A stretch of DNA of 64,000 bases from Ditibartonella choladocola. Its GTDB lineage: Bacteria > Pseudomonadota > Alphaproteobacteria > Rhizobiales > Rhizobiaceae. Under the pieces are notes generated by a model that was not told the DNA's origin, made no database searches, and saw only the letters and a list, made by a program, of their open reading frames with translations. The stretch lies in the NCBI RefSeq assembly GCF_002007565.1, contig NZ_CP015625.1, positions 1,054,001 to 1,118,000 on the forward strand, given 5' to 3'. Both the position numbers and the translations under genes were made by a program. Below are positions 52,155 to 63,500 of this stretch, piece after piece (positions within the stretch are counted from its first letter, which is position 1; every line of letters starts with the position of its first letter).

Positions 52155-52514
52155 TTTTTTTCAATTAATACCGGATAGATGTATGGGTGCGGTTTTTTTA
52201 TAAAACCTGCTTATACATTTTTGTTTTTTATAGACAGGTGTTTTTGAAAAAAGTCGGCAAAAGGGTCGCAACTATCGTTGCTATTCGTCACCGGTTTGTT
52301 GCTAAACGAATAATCGCTGTTTGCCGTGATTCATTTTTCGGCCAGTTCGGGTTATTAATTGTGCGAAGTTTTGGCTTGTAATTTTATGAATAACGCTTTA
52401 TTTAGTGTTAACAAGGAAATCGCGTGAGGCTGGGTGATTGGCCTTTCGCGGTTTTGGCATGTTTAAAGTAGATTTTGTGATTCGCGATATAATCAGGAAA
52501 ACATAGGGAAAGTG
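52155..52514. other. Gap between tRNA-Trp and secE
   Basis: About 360 AT-rich bases without a gene. Two T runs (52155-52161 and 52193-52199) follow the tRNA and could help termination, but no clear stem is seen. The secE promoter presumably lies in the second half. Confidence 0.4.
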
Positions 52515-52727
52515 ATGGCTGCCAAGACAAACCCCATTACCTTTATCAAACAGGTTCGTGCCGAGACTGCAAAAGTAACCTGGCCGACACGTCGCGAAAC
52601 AACAATTTCGACAGTTATGGTTGTTTTGATGGCAGCTTTTGCGGCTGCATTCTTTTTCATCGCAGACCAGATTATGAATTTTGGCGTTTGGGAGAGTATT
52701 GATCTTCTAAAACGTCTTTTCAGCTAA
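52515..52727 (+). CDS. secE: Preprotein translocase subunit SecE
   Basis: A 70-residue, single-helix SecE: cytoplasmic amphipathic part FIKQVRAETAKVTWPTRRET (KVxWP motif) followed by a membrane segment (about residues 35-57). It clamps SecY in the translocon. AGGGAAAG precedes ATG 52515. nusG follows 19 bases later. Confidence 0.95.
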   Translation: MAAKTNPITFIKQVRAETAKVTWPTRRETTISTVMVVLMAAFAAAFFFIADQIMNFGVWESIDLLKRLFS

Positions 52728-52746
52728 TAGTTCAAGGAAAGTAACC

Positions 52747-53277
52747 GTGGCTGCTCGTTGGTATATTGTTCAGGCCTATTCGAACTTTGAAAAAAAAGTT
52801 GCAGAGGCTATTGAAAAGGAAGCAAAGCTGAAAGGCTTGGATCATCTGTTCGAGAAAATTCTTGTTCCGACGGAAAAAGTTGTAGAAGTCCGTCGTGGGC
52901 GCAAAGTTGATTCGGAACGGAAATTTTTCCCCGGCTATGTTCTTGTTCGTGCGGATTTGACGGATGACGTTTATCATCTTATAAAAAACACGCCGAAGGT
53001 AACAGGCTTTTTGGGGTCTGACTCCAAGCCTGTACCGATTACCGATCGGGAAGCGGATCAGATTCTTAATCAGGTTCAGCAAGGGATTGAACGTCCGAAG
53101 TCCTCAGTTTCGTTTGAAGTCGGCGAACAGGTTCGTGTTGCTGATGGTCCATTTGCTTCATTCAATGGAATCGTTCAGGAAGTCGAGGATGAAAGATCCC
53201 GCCTGAAGGTGGAGGTTTCGATTTTCGGACGTGCTACTCCGGTCGATCTCGACTTTGGTCAGGTCGAAAAGCTCTGA
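52747..53277 (+). CDS. nusG: Transcription termination/antitermination factor NusG
   Basis: A 176-residue NusG with NGN domain (ARWYIVQAYSNFEKKVAEAI, FFPGYVLVRADL) and C-terminal KOW domain (GEQVRVADGPFASFNGIVQEV). It couples RNA polymerase to Rho or the ribosome. It starts with GTG at 52747 after CAAGGAAAG. Confidence 0.97.
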   Translation: MAARWYIVQAYSNFEKKVAEAIEKEAKLKGLDHLFEKILVPTEKVVEVRRGRKVDSERKFFPGYVLVRADLTDDVYHLIKNTPKVTGFLGSDSKPVPITDREADQILNQVQQGIERPKSSVSFEVGEQVRVADGPFASFNGIVQEVEDERSRLKVEVSIFGRATPVDLDFGQVEKL

Positions 53278-53444
53278 TTGATTTTTCAAAGAACACTCGT
53301 CGGAAGCAAGGTGTTTTTGAAATTGGATTGTGGAAGGTGATTATAACTTTAGCCGGTTATATGAGCCAGACCACAAAACTGCAAAACCGGTTATCCGGTT
53401 ATATAAACCGCCGATTTTCGGCATAGTTAAAAAGGCAGATTATT

Positions 53445-53873
53445 ATGGCTAAAAAAATTGCAGGCCAGCTTAAGCTGCAGGTACCGGCAGGGGCCGCCAA
53501 CCCGTCTCCGCCAATTGGACCTGCTCTTGGTCAGCGCGGCATTAATATTATGGAATTCTGTAAAGCATTCAATGCTGCTTCTCAGGAAATGGAGAAGAAT
53601 TCTCCGATACCGGTCGTTATTACCTATTATCAGGACAAGTCTTTCACTTTTTCGATGAAGACGCCTCCGGTTTCCTATTTCTTGAAAAAAGAAGCAAATT
53701 TGAAATCGGGTTCAAAAGAACCGGGCAAAACAGTTGCCGGCACGATTTCGCGTGACAAGGTTCGCAAAATTGCGCAAGCCAAGATGAAAGATCTTAACGC
53801 CAATGACGTTGAGGCTGCTATGCGTATGATTGAAGGTTCAGCCCGCTCGATGGGTCTACAGGTGGTGGGCTAA
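53445..53873 (+). CDS. rplK: 50S ribosomal protein L11
   Basis: A 142-residue L11 beginning [20 protein letters not shown], with [22 protein letters not shown] and the C-terminal rRNA-binding [13 protein letters not shown]. The 167-base leader carries three CCGGTTAT copies (53353, 53387, 53395), which may take part in L1 autoregulation. rplA follows four bases later. Confidence 0.98.
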   Translation: MAKKIAGQLKLQVPAGAANPSPPIGPALGQRGINIMEFCKAFNAASQEMEKNSPIPVVITYYQDKSFTFSMKTPPVSYFLKKEANLKSGSKEPGKTVAGTISRDKVRKIAQAKMKDLNANDVEAAMRMIEGSARSMGLQVVG

Positions 53874-53877
53874 GATT

Positions 53878-54579
53878 ATGGCGAAGATAGCAAAAAGACT
53901 TAAAAAAATCCGTGAAGGTGTAGACTTCAACAAGTTGTATCCTCTGGATGAAGCGGTCAAGATGGTGAAAGACCGTGCGATCGCCAAATTTGACGAAACA
54001 ATCGAGATTACCATGAATCTGGGTGTTGACCCCCGCTATGCAGACCAGATGGTTCGCGGCGTTGTCAATCTTCCGAATGGAACAGGTCGTCACGTACGCG
54101 TTGCAGTTTTTGCTCGTGGTGATAAAGCTGAAGAGGCAAAAGCAGCCGGTGCCGATATTGTTGGTGCCGAGGATTTGTTCGAGACCGTAAATGGCGGTAC
54201 AATCGAATTCGATCGTTGTATTGCTACACCGGATATGATGCCGTTGGTTGGTCGTTTGGGTAAAATTCTTGGACCGCGTAGTTTGATGCCGAACCCGAAA
54301 GTGGGTACGGTTACACCTGATGTTGCGGCTGCAGTGAAGGCTTCCAAAGGCGGCGCGGTAGAGTTCCGTGTTGAAAAAGCCGGTATTGTACATGCCGGTG
54401 TTGGTAAAGCTTCCTTTAGTGCCGAGCAGATTGCCCAGAATGTGAAAGCATTTGCCGATGCAGTTTTGAAAGCCAAGCCAACAGGCGCCAAGGGTGATTA
54501 TCTGAAGCGTGTCGGTCTTTCTTCAACTATGGGTGTTGGTGTCAAGATCGATTTGGCAACGGTTCGTCCGGAGCAATAA
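53878..54579 (+). CDS. rplA: 50S ribosomal protein L1
   Basis: A 233-residue L1 starting [19 protein letters not shown], with [35 protein letters not shown] and the C-terminal [11 protein letters not shown]. The upstream in-frame ATG at 53830 lies inside rplK and is rejected. L1 usually represses the rplKA message. Confidence 0.98.
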   Translation: MAKIAKRLKKIREGVDFNKLYPLDEAVKMVKDRAIAKFDETIEITMNLGVDPRYADQMVRGVVNLPNGTGRHVRVAVFARGDKAEEAKAAGADIVGAEDLFETVNGGTIEFDRCIATPDMMPLVGRLGKILGPRSLMPNPKVGTVTPDVAAAVKASKGGAVEFRVEKAGIVHAGVGKASFSAEQIAQNVKAFADAVLKAKPTGAKGDYLKRVGLSSTMGVGVKIDLATVRPEQ

Positions 54580-54767
54580 GAATTCAGCCAGTTTTGTTAC
54601 TGGCGTACTAATCCGGGCTTTTCAGGAAGTCCGGGTCATACCGGGGAAACCCGGAATGTCCTGTCCGAGATTGTGGGTGACACATTAAGTGTCTTAATAG
54701 AATTTGAACCTGCATGAGACTGGGGTAATGACCTTGATGTTTTCGAGACTAAAAGGTTTGAACCAGC

Positions 54768-54898
54768 GTTGCCTTTGAGTGCTTTTCAAAAAAAAGCGTG
54801 AAAAAGGGGACAGGATCCTCACTGATAACAGAAATGGTTCTGTTATCTCAAGGCAACCCGACAGGTTTTTGATAGAACCTGTTAAATGGAGAGAGACA
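54768..54898 (+). promoter_or_regulatory. Ribosomal protein L10 leader (autoregulatory mRNA structure)
   Basis: A closing stem GTTGCCTTTGAG (54768-54779) with CTCAAGGCAAC (54847-54857; one bulged T) encloses a 10-bp hairpin GATAACAGAA/TTCTGTTATC (54824-54847). A second hairpin ACAGGTT/AACCTGT (54861-54882) ends just before the rplJ Shine-Dalgarno GGAGAGA. The arrangement fits the L10(L12)4-binding leader that represses rplJL translation. Confidence 0.65.
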
Positions 54899-55417
54899 GT
54901 GGATAGAGCGGAAAAACGCGAATTTGTCACATGGCTCAATGGGACTTTGAAAGAGTCCGGTTCGGTCGTTGTGGCTCACTATTCCGGTCTGACAGTTTCA
55001 CAAATGAACGAACTTCGTTCTAAAATGAGTGAAGCTGGCGGCGCCGTTAAAGTCGCAAAAAACCGCCTTGCCAAGATCGCTCTTAAGGGCACGGATTCGG
55101 AGTCGATTTCAGATCTGTTCACCGGACAGACACTGATCGCCTATTCTTCGGACCCGGTGACAGCACCGAAAATTGCTGTCGAATTTTCTAAAGCTAATGA
55201 CAAGCTTGTCATTCTTGGTGGCGCTATGGGTGCTACGAACTTGAACGCGGACGCTGTGAAGTCTTTGGCTTCGTTGCCGTCTCTGGACGAGTTGCGTGCG
55301 AAACTGGTTGGAATGATTTCCACACCGGCTACCCGTATTGCTCAAGTTGTCAAGGCACCTGCCGGTCAGGTTGCACGTGTTATTGGCGCATATGCCCGCA
55401 AGAACGAAGCGGCTTAA
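54899..55417 (+). CDS. rplJ: 50S ribosomal protein L10
   Basis: A 172-residue L10, stalk base binding L7/L12: [28 protein letters not shown] at the N-terminus, [12 protein letters not shown], and a C-terminal helix for L12 dimers. I chose the GTG at 54899 because GGAGAGA precedes it and it gives the family N-terminus. The ATG-led frame from 54779 would run through the structured leader. Confidence 0.96.
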   Translation: MDRAEKREFVTWLNGTLKESGSVVVAHYSGLTVSQMNELRSKMSEAGGAVKVAKNRLAKIALKGTDSESISDLFTGQTLIAYSSDPVTAPKIAVEFSKANDKLVILGGAMGATNLNADAVKSLASLPSLDELRAKLVGMISTPATRIAQVVKAPAGQVARVIGAYARKNEAA

Positions 55418-55516
55418 GGCTGTTTCGCAAGCCGGCTATAGACGCTTAAAACAAGTCTTTTTAGTCGGTTCGCTGTTAAACAATTGGTTAAACCTTTTAT
55501 TTGAAGGAATATAAAA

Positions 55517-55888
55517 ATGGCTGATCTCGCAAAGATCGTTGAAGACCTTTCCAACCTCACCGTTTTGGAAGCTGCAGAGCTTTCCAAGATGCTCGAAGAA
55601 AAATGGGGCGTTTCGGCTGCTGCACCGGTAGCTGTTGCTGCTGTTGCTGGCGCTGCTGCTCCGGCTGCTGAAGAAAAAACTGAATTTGACGTTATCCTCG
55701 TTTCTGGCGGCGCCCAGAAGATCAACGTCATCAAGGAAGTTCGCGGCATTACAGGTCTTGGCCTTAAAGAAGCCAAGGATTTGGTTGAAGGTGCTCCGAA
55801 GCCCGTTAAAGAGGGCGTTTCCAAGGACGAAGCCGAGAAACTTAAAGAACAGCTTGAAAAAGCTGGTGCAAAGGTTGAACTTAAATAA
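55517..55888 (+). CDS. rplL: 50S ribosomal protein L7/L12
   Basis: A 123-residue acidic stalk protein: N-terminal dimerisation domain ([31 protein letters not shown]), Ala-rich hinge (about 37-53) and the C-terminal domain with [28 protein letters not shown] and ending GAKVELK. Ninety-nine bases after rplJ. Confidence 0.98.
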   Translation: MADLAKIVEDLSNLTVLEAAELSKMLEEKWGVSAAAPVAVAAVAGAAAPAAEEKTEFDVILVSGGAQKINVIKEVRGITGLGLKEAKDLVEGAPKPVKEGVSKDEAEKLKEQLEKAGAKVELK

Positions 55889-55896
55889 GTTCGCAA

Positions 55897-56000
55897 AACC
55901 GGTGGGCTTTCGCTCACCGGTTCCACATCCGCAAGGATGGAAACGAGCTTTGGATTGAACCCTTTTCCTGACAGTTCGGTGGCTGTCAGGAAACGGGTTT
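55897..56000 (+). other. Three consecutive RNA hairpins between rplL and rpoB
   Basis: The 354-base gap holds AACCGGTG/CACCGGTT (55897-55922), CATCC/GGATG with a GCAA tetraloop (about 55926-55939), and a long stem TTTCCTGACAG/CTGTCAGGAAA (55964-55993) extendable by AACCC/GGGTT outside. None has a T run. In position they correspond to the E. coli rplL-rpoB attenuator and RNase III processing region. The rest of the gap (56001-56242) shows no gene. Confidence 0.6.
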
Positions 56001-56242
56001 AAACCGTTCAAGGACATGACATTAGAATCAACGATTGGATGGTTGGTCGTCGGTCTTTGAGAAAACAAGGCGCTCCGGTTGCATGGGGGTTGCCAATCAA
56101 CATCCGGTTCCGGATGTCTGATGTAAAACAAGTAAAGTGTAGATCGCTATGATCTACTTGAACTGGTTCGCTTTAAGCGGATTAATGATGTATTGTTCTT
56201 AAGGAGTGAAAGCTCCTGAAAGGCACAAATCGAGGAGCGACG

Positions 56243-59200
56243 ATGGCTCAGACCCTTTCATTTAATGGTCGCAGGCGCGTGCGCAAGGTATTCGGAAAGA
56301 TTCCCGAAGTGGCCAAGATGCCGAACCTTATTGAGGTTCAAAAGGCTTCTTATGACCAATTCCTGATGGTTGATGAACCAAAAGGGGGAAGAAAAGACGA
56401 AGGCTTGCAAGCAGTATTCAAGTCGGTATTTCCGATAACGGATTTTTCGGGTGCATCCATGCTCGAATTCGTCCGTTACGAATTTGATCCACCAAAGTTC
56501 GACGTTGAAGAATGTCGGCAACGCGATCTTACATATGCGGCACCTCTTAAGGTGACGCTGCGTTTGATCGTATTTGATATTGATGAAGATACCGGTTCCA
56601 AAGATATTAAAGATATCAAGGAGCAAGATGTCTATATGGGTGATATGCCCCTTATGACAGATAACGGTACGTTTATCGTCAACGGTACGGAACGTGTTAT
56701 CGTATCCCAGATGCACCGCTCACCGGGTGTATTCTTCGATCACGATAAGGGAAAATCCCATTCTTCCGGCAAACTGTTGTTTGCTGCTCGTATCATTCCA
56801 TATCGTGGTTCATGGCTCGACATCGAATTCGATGCCAAGGATATTGTTTACGCACGTATTGATCGGCGCCGCAAGATACCTGTCACAAGTATTCTGATGG
56901 CGCTCGGAATGGATGGACAGGAAATCCTGTCGACATTCTATAATACGGTTACTTTCAAACGTGCCAAAGATGGTTGGCGCATTCCTTATTCGGCTGAACG
57001 CTATAAGGGAATGAAGTTGCTGGCTGATCTTGTTGATGCCGATACGGGTGAAGTTGTAGCACAGGCAGGCAAAAAGCTCACAGCTCGTGCGGCAAAGCAA
57101 CTTGTCGAAAAAGGGTTGAAAGAGATCAAGGCGACAGAAGACGATCTTTATGGTTCCTATCTGGCCGAAGATATTGTCAATTACGAAACCGGTGAAATCT
57201 ATCTTGAAGCCGGTGACGAGATTGACGAAAAGACTCTTCAGGTTTTGCTTGACCAGAATGTCGACGAAATCAATGTTCTCGATATCGACCATGTCAATAT
57301 CGGTGCATATATTCGCAACACACTCGCGGCTGACAAAAATCAGAGCCGGCAGGATGCATTGTTCGATATTTATCGTGTTATGCGCCCTGGCGAACCGCCC
57401 ACACTTGAAACAGCCGAAGCGATGTTCAATTCGCTGTTCTTTGATCCGGAGCGCTATGATCTTTCGGCCGTCGGTCGCGTAAAGATGAACATGCGTCTTG
57501 ATCTTGATTGTCCGGATACGATCCGCATTTTGCGCAAAGAAGATATTCTGGCAGTTGTCAAGACACTTGTCGAACTGCGTGATGGTCGTGGTGAAATCGA
57601 CGATATTGATAACCTCGGTAACCGTCGTGTCCGCGCTGTCGGCGAATTGATGGAAAACCAGTATCGTATCGGTCTGTTGAGGATGGAACGCGCCATCAAG
57701 GAGCGTATGTCTTCAATCGAGATCGACACGGTTATGCCGCAAGATCTTATCAATGCCAAACCGGCTGCTGCTGCTGTGCGTGAATTCTTCGGATCGTCGC
57801 AGTTGTCGCAATTTATGGATCAGACCAATCCGCTTTCGGAAATTACCCATAAGCGGCGTCTGTCGGCATTGGGACCGGGTGGTCTTACCCGCGAACGTGC
57901 CGGTTTCGAGGTTCGCGACGTGCATCCGACCCATTATGGTCGTATCTGCCCGATTGAAACACCGGAAGGTCCGAATATCGGTCTTATCAACTCGCTTGCA
58001 ACATTTGCCCGTGTCAACAAATATGGATTTATTGAAAGTCCGTATCGCAAGATCATTGATGGCAAAGTTACACGCGAAGTCGTTTATCTTTCGGCTATGG
58101 AAGAGTCCAAGCACTATGTGGCACAGGCAAATTCCAACCTGTCGGATGACGGCAAATTTGTTGATGAATTCGTCGTTTGTCGTCATGCCAACGAAGTGTT
58201 GATGGCACCGCGCGAGAATATCGACCTCATGGACGTTTCGCCGAAGCAGTTGGTTTCTGTTGCTGCAGCGCTTATTCCGTTCCTCGAAAACGACGACGCG
58301 AACCGCGCTTTGATGGGTTCCAACATGCAACGTCAGGCTGTGCCTCTGGTTCGCGCCGAAGCACCGTTTGTCGGAACCGGTATGGAACCGATTGTTGCCC
58401 GTGACTCCGGTGCTGCAATTGCAGCCAAACGAGGTGGCATTGTCGATCAGGTTGACGCAACGCGTATTGTTATTCGTGCAACACAGGATCTTGACCCGAC
58501 CAAATCGGGTGTGGATATTTATCGTTTGCACAAATTCCAGCGCTCCAACCAGTCGACCTGTATCAACCAGCGTCCTTTGGTTCGCGTTGGCGACCATATC
58601 GAAAAGGGCGATATCATTGCTGATGGTCCGTCGACCGATCTCGGTGATCTGGCTCTTGGTCGTAACGTTCTCGTCGCGTTCATGCCTTGGAACGGCTATA
58701 ACTATGAAGATGCTGTTCTGTTGTCCGAACGGATGGTTGCAGAAGATGTATTCACCTCGATCCATATCGAGGAATACGAAGTTTCTGCCCGTGATACGAA
58801 ACTTGGACCGGAAGAGATCACACGTGATATTCCGAATGTTTCGGAAGAAGCACTGAAGAACCTCGATGAAGCCGGCATTGTTTATATCGGTGCCGAAGTT
58901 CAACCCGGTGATATTCTCGTTGGCAAGATCACGCCGAAGGGTGAAAGCCCGATGACACCGGAAGAGAAACTCTTGCGAGCTATCTTCGGTGAAAAGGCTT
59001 CCGATGTTCGTGATACGTCAATGCGTATGCCTCCGGGGGCATTCGGTACAGTCGTTGAAGTTCGTGTTTTCAATCGCCACGGCGTTGAAAAGGACGAACG
59101 TGCAATGGCTATCGAACGTGAAGAAATCGAGCGTTTGGCGAAAGACCGTGATGACGAACAGTCCATTCTGGACCGCAGCGTTTATGCACGCCTTGTCGAT

Positions 59201-60382
59201 ATGCTGAATGGAAAAACGGCTATTGAAGGGCCTAAGGGCTTCAAGAAAGGCACAAGCCTTACTGAAGCTGTCATGAAAGAGTTTCCGCGTTCACAGTGGT
59301 GGCAATTCGCCGTCGAGGATGAAAAGCTTCAGGGTGAAATCGAAGCATTGCGCAAGCAATACGACGAATCCAAGGATGCTCTCCAGCGTCGCTTCATGGA
59401 CAAGGTTGAAAAAGTCCAGCGTGGTGACGAAATGCCTCCGGGTGTCATGAAGATGGTCAAGGTTTTTGTTGCTGTTAAGCGCAAAATCCAGCCGGGTGAC
59501 AAGATGGCCGGTCGCCATGGTAACAAGGGTGTTGTTTCGCGCATTCTGCCGATTGAAGACATGCCGTTCCTTGCAGATGGTACACATGCCGATATCGTGT
59601 TGAACCCTCTGGGCGTTCCGAGCCGAATGAATGTCGGGCAAATTCTCGAAACCCACCTTGGTTGGGCTTGTGCCGGTATTGGCAAGCAGATAGGCGATTT
59701 GTTGGAAGCTTATCGTAAAGGCGGAGACATCAAGCCGTTACGTCAACGGATCGAGGATATTATTCCCGATAATGACCGTAACGAGCCGATCCGCGAATAC
59801 GATGATCCAAGCATTGTTCGCCTTGCCGACCAGATGAGCCATGGTGTGTCGATTTCGACACCGGTTTTCGATGGTGCACATGATGCCGACATCAACGAAA
59901 TGTTGAAAGAAGCAGGACTTGCAACATCGGGTCAGGTTCAACTGTTTGATGGCCGTACCGGTGAACCTTTCGATCGTCAGGTGACAGTGGGCTATATTTA
60001 TATGCTCAAACTGCACCATCTGGTTGATGACAAGATTCACGCCCGTTCGATCGGACCTTACTCGCTTGTTACCCAGCAACCGTTGGGTGGTAAAGCACAG
60101 TTCGGTGGTCAACGTTTCGGCGAGATGGAGGTCTGGGCACTTGAAGCTTATGGTGCCGCTTACACCTTGCAGGAAATGCTGACAGTGAAGTCTGACGACG
60201 TTGCCGGACGTACCAAAGTTTACGAAGCTATTGTTCGTGGCGATGATACGTTTGAAGCCGGCATACCGGAAAGCTTCAACGTTCTGGTTAAGGAAATGCG
60301 GTCTCTTGGGCTTAATGTCGAGCTTGATGATACGCGTGAATTATTGGCTCAGCAGCAAAACTTGCCGGATGCAGCCGAGTAA
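56243..60382 (+). CDS. rpoB: DNA-directed RNA polymerase subunit beta
   Basis: A 1379-residue beta subunit. The rifampicin region reads [20 protein letters not shown] followed by [12 protein letters not shown], all wild-type at the classic resistance positions. Other landmarks are [28 protein letters not shown], the [13 protein letters not shown] catalytic-side block and the C-terminal [35 protein letters not shown] precedes the ATG. Antisense frames inside it are shadows. Confidence 0.99.
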   Translation: MAQTLSFNGRRRVRKVFGKIPEVAKMPNLIEVQKASYDQFLMVDEPKGGRKDEGLQAVFKSVFPITDFSGASMLEFVRYEFDPPKFDVEECRQRDLTYAAPLKVTLRLIVFDIDEDTGSKDIKDIKEQDVYMGDMPLMTDNGTFIVNGTERVIVSQMHRSPGVFFDHDKGKSHSSGKLLFAARIIPYRGSWLDIEFDAKDIVYARIDRRRKIPVTSILMALGMDGQEILSTFYNTVTFKRAKDGWRIPYSAERYKGMKLLADLVDADTGEVVAQAGKKLTARAAKQLVEKGLKEIKATEDDLYGSYLAEDIVNYETGEIYLEAGDEIDEKTLQVLLDQNVDEINVLDIDHVNIGAYIRNTLAADKNQSRQDALFDIYRVMRPGEPPTLETAEAMFNSLFFDPERYDLSAVGRVKMNMRLDLDCPDTIRILRKEDILAVVKTLVELRDGRGEIDDIDNLGNRRVRAVGELMENQYRIGLLRMERAIKERMSSIEIDTVMPQDLINAKPAAAAVREFFGSSQLSQFMDQTNPLSEITHKRRLSALGPGGLTRERAGFEVRDVHPTHYGRICPIETPEGPNIGLINSLATFARVNKYGFIESPYRKIIDGKVTREVVYLSAMEESKHYVAQANSNLSDDGKFVDEFVVCRHANEVLMAPRENIDLMDVSPKQLVSVAAALIPFLENDDANRALMGSNMQRQAVPLVRAEAPFVGTGMEPIVARDSGAAIAAKRGGIVDQVDATRIVIRATQDLDPTKSGVDIYRLHKFQRSNQSTCINQRPLVRVGDHIEKGDIIADGPSTDLGDLALGRNVLVAFMPWNGYNYEDAVLLSERMVAEDVFTSIHIEEYEVSARDTKLGPEEITRDIPNVSEEALKNLDEAGIVYIGAEVQPGDILVGKITPKGESPMTPEEKLLRAIFGEKASDVRDTSMRMPPGAFGTVVEVRVFNRHGVEKDERAMAIEREEIERLAKDRDDEQSILDRSVYARLVDMLNGKTAIEGPKGFKKGTSLTEAVMKEFPRSQWWQFAVEDEKLQGEIEALRKQYDESKDALQRRFMDKVEKVQRGDEMPPGVMKMVKVFVAVKRKIQPGDKMAGRHGNKGVVSRILPIEDMPFLADGTHADIVLNPLGVPSRMNVGQILETHLGWACAGIGKQIGDLLEAYRKGGDIKPLRQRIEDIIPDNDRNEPIREYDDPSIVRLADQMSHGVSISTPVFDGAHDADINEMLKEAGLATSGQVQLFDGRTGEPFDRQVTVGYIYMLKLHHLVDDKIHARSIGPYSLVTQQPLGGKAQFGGQRFGEMEVWALEAYGAAYTLQEMLTVKSDDVAGRTKVYEAIVRGDDTFEAGIPESFNVLVKEMRSLGLNVELDDTRELLAQQQNLPDAAE

Positions 60383-60388
60383 TCGGAA

Positions 60389-60412
60389 AGGTGCGCCCAA
60401 GAGGGCGCACCT
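60389..60412 (+). other. Hairpin between rpoB and rpoC
   Basis: AGGTGCGCCC (60389-60398) and GGGCGCACCT (60403-60412) form a perfect 10-bp stem with loop AAGA, 7 bases after the rpoB stop and with no T run. It is probably an mRNA-stability or processing element rather than a terminator. Confidence 0.7.
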
Positions 60413-60529
60413 CCATTGGCTTTTGTTAAGTCGAACAAATAGATTTCTACTGAGATAGGTTTTTGTTTATCAATGGACAAAAATGACTATCGCAACGGGT
60501 TTTAGATAAAACCCCTGAAGGAGAACGGC

Positions 60530-63500
60530 ATGAACCAAGAGGTCATGAATCTTTTCAATCCTCAGGCGCCTACACAGACGTTTGATTCCATCAGGATATC
60601 AATCGCCAGCCCTGAGAAGATTCTGTCCTGGTCTTATGGCGAAATCAAAAAGCCTGAGACCATTAACTACCGTACGTTCAAGCCAGAGCGTGACGGGCTT
60701 TTCTGCGCACGTATTTTCGGGCCGATCAAAGATTATGAATGTCTATGCGGCAAATACAAGCGCATGAAGTATAAAGGCATTATTTGCGAAAAATGCGGCG
60801 TTGAAGTAACTCTTTCACGTGTTCGCCGCGAGCGTATGGGGCATATCGAACTTGCTGCTCCAGTCGCACATATATGGTTTTTGAAATCACTGCCGAGCCG
60901 TATCGGTACACTTCTTGATATGACTCTCAAGGATATCGAGCGTGTTCTTTATTTCGAGAACTACATTGTAACCGAACCCGGATTGACTTCGCTCAAAATG
61001 CATCAGCTTCTTTCCGAAGAAGAATATATGATGGCGGTTGACGAATTCGGGCCGGACCAGTTTACCGCTTTGATCGGTGCAGAAGCGATCTATGAGCTGC
61101 TCGCAGCAATGGATTTGCAGAAAATAGCTGCCGATCTGCGTGCGGAACTCGCAGAGACGACATCGGATTTGAAAATCAAGAAATTGATGAAACGTCTGAA
61201 AATCGTCGAGAATTTTATCGAGTCCGGAAATCGTCCGGAATGGATGATTATGAAGGTTATTCCGGTTATTCCTCCGGATTTACGCCCGTTGGTTCCGCTT
61301 GATGGTGGCCGTTTTGCGACATCCGACCTTAACGACCTCTATCGTCGCGTTATCAACCGTAACAACCGTTTGAAACGTTTGATCGAACTTCGCGCACCCG
61401 GCATTATCGTACGCAATGAAAAGCGTATGTTGCAGGAAGCCGTCGATGCTCTGTTCGATAATGGTCGTCGTGGACGTGTCATTACCGGTGCCAATAAGCG
61501 GCCGCTGAAATCGCTTTCGGATATGCTGAAAGGCAAGCAGGGACGTTTCCGTCAAAACCTGCTTGGTAAGCGCGTCGATTATTCCGGTCGTTCGGTTATC
61601 GTTACAGGTCCTGAACTGAAGTTGCATCAATGCGGCTTGCCGAAAAAAATGGCTTTGGAACTGTTCAAGCCGTTTATTTACGCACGCCTCGACGCAAAGG
61701 GTTTTTCGTCAACCGTAAAACAAGCCAAGAAGCTCGTTGAAAAAGAACGTCCTGAAGTTTGGGATATTCTCGAAGAGGTTATCCGTGAACACCCCGTTCT
61801 TTTGAACCGCGCTCCGACCTTGCACCGTTTGGGTATTCAGGCTTTTGAACCGACCTTGATTGAAGGTAAGGCAATCCAGCTTCATCCGCTGGTTTGTACC
61901 GCTTTCAACGCGGATTTCGATGGCGACCAAATGGCTGTCCACGTACCGCTGTCGCTTGAAGCCCAGCTTGAAGCCCGCGTCCTGATGATGTCGACCAACA
62001 ATATTCTGCATCCTGCCAATGGCGCGCCGATTATTGTTCCCTCGCAAGATATGGTGCTCGGCCTTTATTACCTGTCGATTGTTTGCGAACATGAACCGGG
62101 TGAGGGCATGGCGTTTGGTGATATGGGTGAATTGCAACATGCGTTGGATAGCAAAGTTGTAACGCTTCACACAAAGATCAAAGGCCGCGTTAAAAGTGTT
62201 GACGCCGATGGCAATATCGTCTCGAAAATTTACGACACAACACCGGGACGGCTTATCATCGGTGAAACATTGCCGAAAAATCCGAACATCAAGTTCGATA
62301 TCGTCAATCAGGAAATGACCAAAAAGAACATTTCCAAGATGATCGACCATGTTTACCGTCACTGCGGGCAAAAAGAAACAGTGATGTTCTGCGACCGCAT
62401 CATGTCACTCGGTTTTGCCAATGCTTGCCGTGCCGGCATTTCGTTCGGTAAGGACGATATGGTTATACCGGAAAGCAAGGCAAGACTGGTTCAGGAAACC
62501 GAGGCTTTGGCCAAGGAATATGAACAGCAATATAATGACGGTCTTATTACACAGGGCGAAAAGTACAACAAGGTTGTCGACGCTTGGGGTAAATGTACCG
62601 ATCGTGTTGCCGACGAGATGATGAAACGTATTCAGGCGGTTGAATTCGATCCCGTAACAGGGCGTCAAAAACCGATGAATTCGATTTACATGATGTCCCA
62701 CTCCGGTGCTCGTGGATCGCCGAACCAGATGAAGCAGTTGGGCGGTATGCGTGGCTTGATGGCTAAACCTTCGGGCGAAATCATCGAAACGCCGATTATC
62801 TCCAACTTCAAAGAAGGTCTGACTGTGAACGAGTACTTTAACTCGACACACGGTGCCCGTAAGGGACTTGCCGATACAGCCTTAAAGACTGCGAACTCCG
62901 GTTATTTGACCCGTCGTCTTGTTGACGTTGCTCAGGATGCTATCATTTCCGAGGTTGATTGCGGAACGGATAAGGGCCTGACAATGCAGGCGATCGTCGA
63001 TGCCGGTCAGGTTGTTGCCTCTCTCGGCCAACGTATTCTTGGTCGTACCGCACTTCATGATATTATTCATCCGACTACGGGCGAAGTTATCGTTGAAGGC
63101 GGCCGCATGATCGAGGAAGCAGACGTTGCCAAGATCGAAGCTGCCGGTATCCAGTCTGTCCAGATCCGTTCGGCACTGACTTGTGAAACCCGCGTCGGGG
63201 TTTGCGCCAAGTGCTATGGTCGTGATCTGGCACGTGGTACACCTGTCAATCAGGGTGAAGCAGTGGGTGTTATTGCCGCGCAGTCTATCGGCGAACCCGG
63301 TACACAGTTGACAATGCGTACATTCCACTTGGGTGGTACTGCACAGGTTGTTGATACTTCCTATCTGGAAGCATCCTATGAAGGTAAGGTTGAACTGCGC
63401 AATCGTAAGGTTGTTCGCAATTCTGAAGGCCATCTGGTCGTTATGGGCCGTAATATGGCTATCCTTATCAAGGATGAAAATGGCAAGGAACGCGCTTCCC

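Noticed and set aside
57713-58903. A 396-codon minus-strand open frame inside rpoB
   Set aside because: It is antisense to a perfectly conserved rpoB segment, its composition is that of a shadow frame, and it has no Shine-Dalgarno. Similar antisense frames in pdhB, lpd, pyrG and tuf were rejected for the same reason.
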